Positions 59,340 to 60,824 of a DNA stretch of 60,824 nt are shown piece after piece. Below the pieces are notes generated by a model. It made no database searches, was not told the DNA's origin, and saw nothing but the letters and a program-made list of their open reading frames with translations. The DNA comes from JAXDBW01 sp034678405 (GTDB taxonomy: Bacteria; Patescibacteriota; Patescibacteriia; UBA10025; JAHIVO01), in contig JAXDBW010000066.1 in NCBI GenBank assembly GCA_034678405.1, positions 1-60,824 of the forward strand, read 5' to 3'. The stretch's first letter is position 1. Each line of letters starts with the position of its first letter. The position numbers and the translations under genes were made by a program.

Positions 59340-60805
59340 ATCCAGTCAAAGGCTAAATGAGATAAGTCATCGAAGTTTATGGCTGGCTGGATCCGCTCGG
59401 CTACCGGGATGTATTTCTGGGAATAGTAATCGTACATATCAGCCACCCCAACTGAGAGAATCTCGCCGAATTTCATATCCAAAATCTTTTTGAGGTATTC
59501 CTCTGACATGCCCCCTTCATAAAAAATATCATAGGCATAGAGGGTGCGGAGATCATTATTTACTTTTTGGAAAAATAAGGCCAATCCGGCGGTAAATCCG
59601 TTTGTTTCCACCTCAGTGACTAGTCGCGCCTCCTCATCCATGCCAAACTGCGACAATGTCTTCAGCCAGGCCTGCTTCATCAGGTGCAGATACATGACCG
59701 ACCCATAGCCAACTAGTGGCTTCACCCCGGCATAAAAATGTAATACTCCAAAAATCATAAACAGGCTGGGATATATTTCTCGTGCTCGCAGTAAGCGAAT
59801 AATTTCGTCTTTTTCGAGAGAGATCGTCAAATCAGTAAATCGCTGGTCAGCCGGCCGCAGCGTATCGCCATCGACATACATCCGCAGAGACTGACTGCGT
59901 CCAGGGTATTTCCGCCAGAAGAAGTGTGTGCCCCGCTGATCCGACTCCTGCCACGTAACGACATTGCCGCGGAAATTATCCAGGACTGCCTCACGAAAAT
60001 CCGGATCAAACAGACACCGACTGATCATCGTATCTTCTTCAAGCAAGGTAATCAAACACTGGGTTGTAATCTCCTCTTGGGTCACATACAATAATTCCGG
60101 CAGGGTCTCCCGAAGTTTCGTCTCGAAGAGACGCGGCCATGTATTCTTCACTATTACCGTAATCTGATCACAGTAATCTCGGCACTGGCTATAGTCAAAT
60201 GACCGCATCCGCTCTTCCTCAGCGGTGAGAAACGCCTGCTCCTCGGCCGAAAAATCGTTCCAGCGATCTGATGTCTGGAGCCGCTCGGTCATATTGAAAT
60301 CACGCCGAGGTATGTAGTATGACGATTTTTCCCGTTCCGCATTGCTAAAGAGCGGCACCCGCTTACCGTGCAGCATAAACCCGTTTTTACTGAAATAGTT
60401 ATTTGGCGGGACGTCCCCGCTAGATAAAACAATTATTGCATCTTGTTTCTGTGGCTGGAGTAGCCTCCGAGTGTTCCCAATGATATTAGCCGAGGCGAGA
60501 AACGGATGATTGATAACTTGATGATGGTCAGCAATATTACATGCGAGTTTACCATCGAGATTCACCTGAAATTTCGTCGCGTAGTCAGCACCGAATAGTG
60601 TAGATAGCTTCGCGCGAATGTTATCCTTTACTAATTCCTGGCGCTGCTGATGGATAGGGTCGATCTGGAATTTATACAAGAACCCATGATAGTCCCTGAG
60701 CTTCATGTCCAGCTCAAAAAACTGCTCAATGACTGGGCAGTACTTAGTGATTTGCTCGATAAGGAAATCACGCTGTTTGATAATTTCTGCACGGTTTTTT
60801 GACAT
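59336..60805 (-). CDS. Unknown 489-aa protein at the head of the ATP-grasp/dipeptidase cassette
   Basis: I recognise no family. The protein is soluble, has no signal peptide and looks mostly helical and folded throughout. Visible conserved-looking patches are ADHHQVINHPFLASANIIGN (about residues 91-110), AIIVLSSGDVPPNNYFSKNG, RVPLFSNAEREKSSYY, and a C-terminal part with FYAGVKPLVGYGSVMYLHLM and TEVETNGFTAGLALFF. The His-His and aromatic patches suggest an enzyme core. The ATG at 60805 leaves only 19 bases to the window edge, so its promoter cannot be seen. It overlaps the ATP-grasp gene by 4 bases, so it probably makes or modifies a substrate for that ligase. Confidence 0.78.
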   Translation of the reverse strand: MSKNRAEIIKQRDFLIEQITKYCPVIEQFFELDMKLRDYHGFLYKFQIDPIHQQRQELVKDNIRAKLSTLFGADYATKFQVNLDGKLACNIADHHQVINHPFLASANIIGNTRRLLQPQKQDAIIVLSSGDVPPNNYFSKNGFMLHGKRVPLFSNAEREKSSYYIPRRDFNMTERLQTSDRWNDFSAEEQAFLTAEEERMRSFDYSQCRDYCDQITVIVKNTWPRLFETKLRETLPELLYVTQEEITTQCLITLLEEDTMISRCLFDPDFREAVLDNFRGNVVTWQESDQRGTHFFWRKYPGRSQSLRMYVDGDTLRPADQRFTDLTISLEKDEIIRLLRAREIYPSLFMIFGVLHFYAGVKPLVGYGSVMYLHLMKQAWLKTLSQFGMDEEARLVTEVETNGFTAGLALFFQKVNNDLRTLYAYDIFYEGGMSEEYLKKILDMKFGEILSVGVADMYDYYSQKYIPVAERIQPAINFDDLSHLAFDWI

Positions 60806-60824
60806 ACCGAGATATGGTGTGTTA

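Noticed and set aside
1..60824. CRISPR array, insertion sequence, integrase or prophage
   Set aside because: No regularly spaced repeats, terminal inverted repeats with a transposase, or phage structural genes were found; tail-fibre-like strings in the giant proteins are within secreted cellular proteins.

Overview
The window looks like a chromosomal segment of a Patescibacteria/CPR bacterium (Parcubacteria-like, roughly 50% GC). The grounds are a CPR-style type IV pilus (T4P) operon with a CheY-like regulator and FN3 protein inside it, very long secreted beta-propeller proteins, a minimal VirB4/PrgI/VirB2-like secretion locus, patchy Shine-Dalgarno use, tRNAs without an encoded CCA, and several long genes with no recognisable family. 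TGA is used as a normal stop (for example in the glycosyltransferase, pilN and the 791-aa protein), so this is code 11, not the recoded Gracilibacteria/Absconditabacteria group. The lineage is an inference from gene content; no 16S gene is present.

Layout. (1) 1-32649, minus strand: a giant extracellular-protein and T4P block. Its own promoter (32777-32805) drives four very large signal-anchored proteins (1343, 1241, 791 and 3974 aa) and then pilM. A second promoter (9328-9356) drives pilN, pilO, an FN3 protein, pilB, a response regulator and pilC. A third promoter (2452-2480) with a highly structured ~200-nt leader drives the major pilin. An envelope-polysaccharide pair (GT2 glycosyltransferase and an O-antigen-ligase-like protein cut by the window edge) follows. 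(2) 32814-42660, plus strand: a secreted protein, lemA, htpX, a possible 45-aa membrane protein, clpC, comF, three tRNAs (Ser-GCT, Ser-TGA, Arg-GCG), two membrane or unknown proteins and recG. Each tRNA-Ser is followed by a ~130-bp structured repeat that ends in a copy of that tRNA's own 3' end. (3) 42661-53095, minus strand: a type IV secretion-like operon (proline-rich protein, PrgI, VirB4 split into two genes, VirB8-like protein, VirB2-like pilin, beta-propeller, VirB2-lytic transglycosylase fusion) with radA at its end. (4) 53169-57224, plus strand: two paralogous proteins with a pre-toxin-like domain, the second behind a perfect consensus promoter, and a DUF4239-like membrane protein. (5) 57251-60805, minus strand: an unknown protein, a D-Ala-D-Ala-ligase-like ATP-grasp enzyme, an M19 dipeptidase and a possible small ORF.

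The window therefore combines surface machinery (T4P plus probable giant adhesins, a secretion channel with possible effectors) with envelope quality control (LemA, HtpX, ClpC) and DNA-processing genes often linked to transformation (ComF, RecG, RadA). The least explained signals are the tRNA-linked structured repeats, the structured pilin leader, the fused and split secretion genes with adjacent pre-toxin-like proteins, and the ATP-grasp/dipeptidase cassette. No CRISPR array, transposase, integrase or phage gene was seen.
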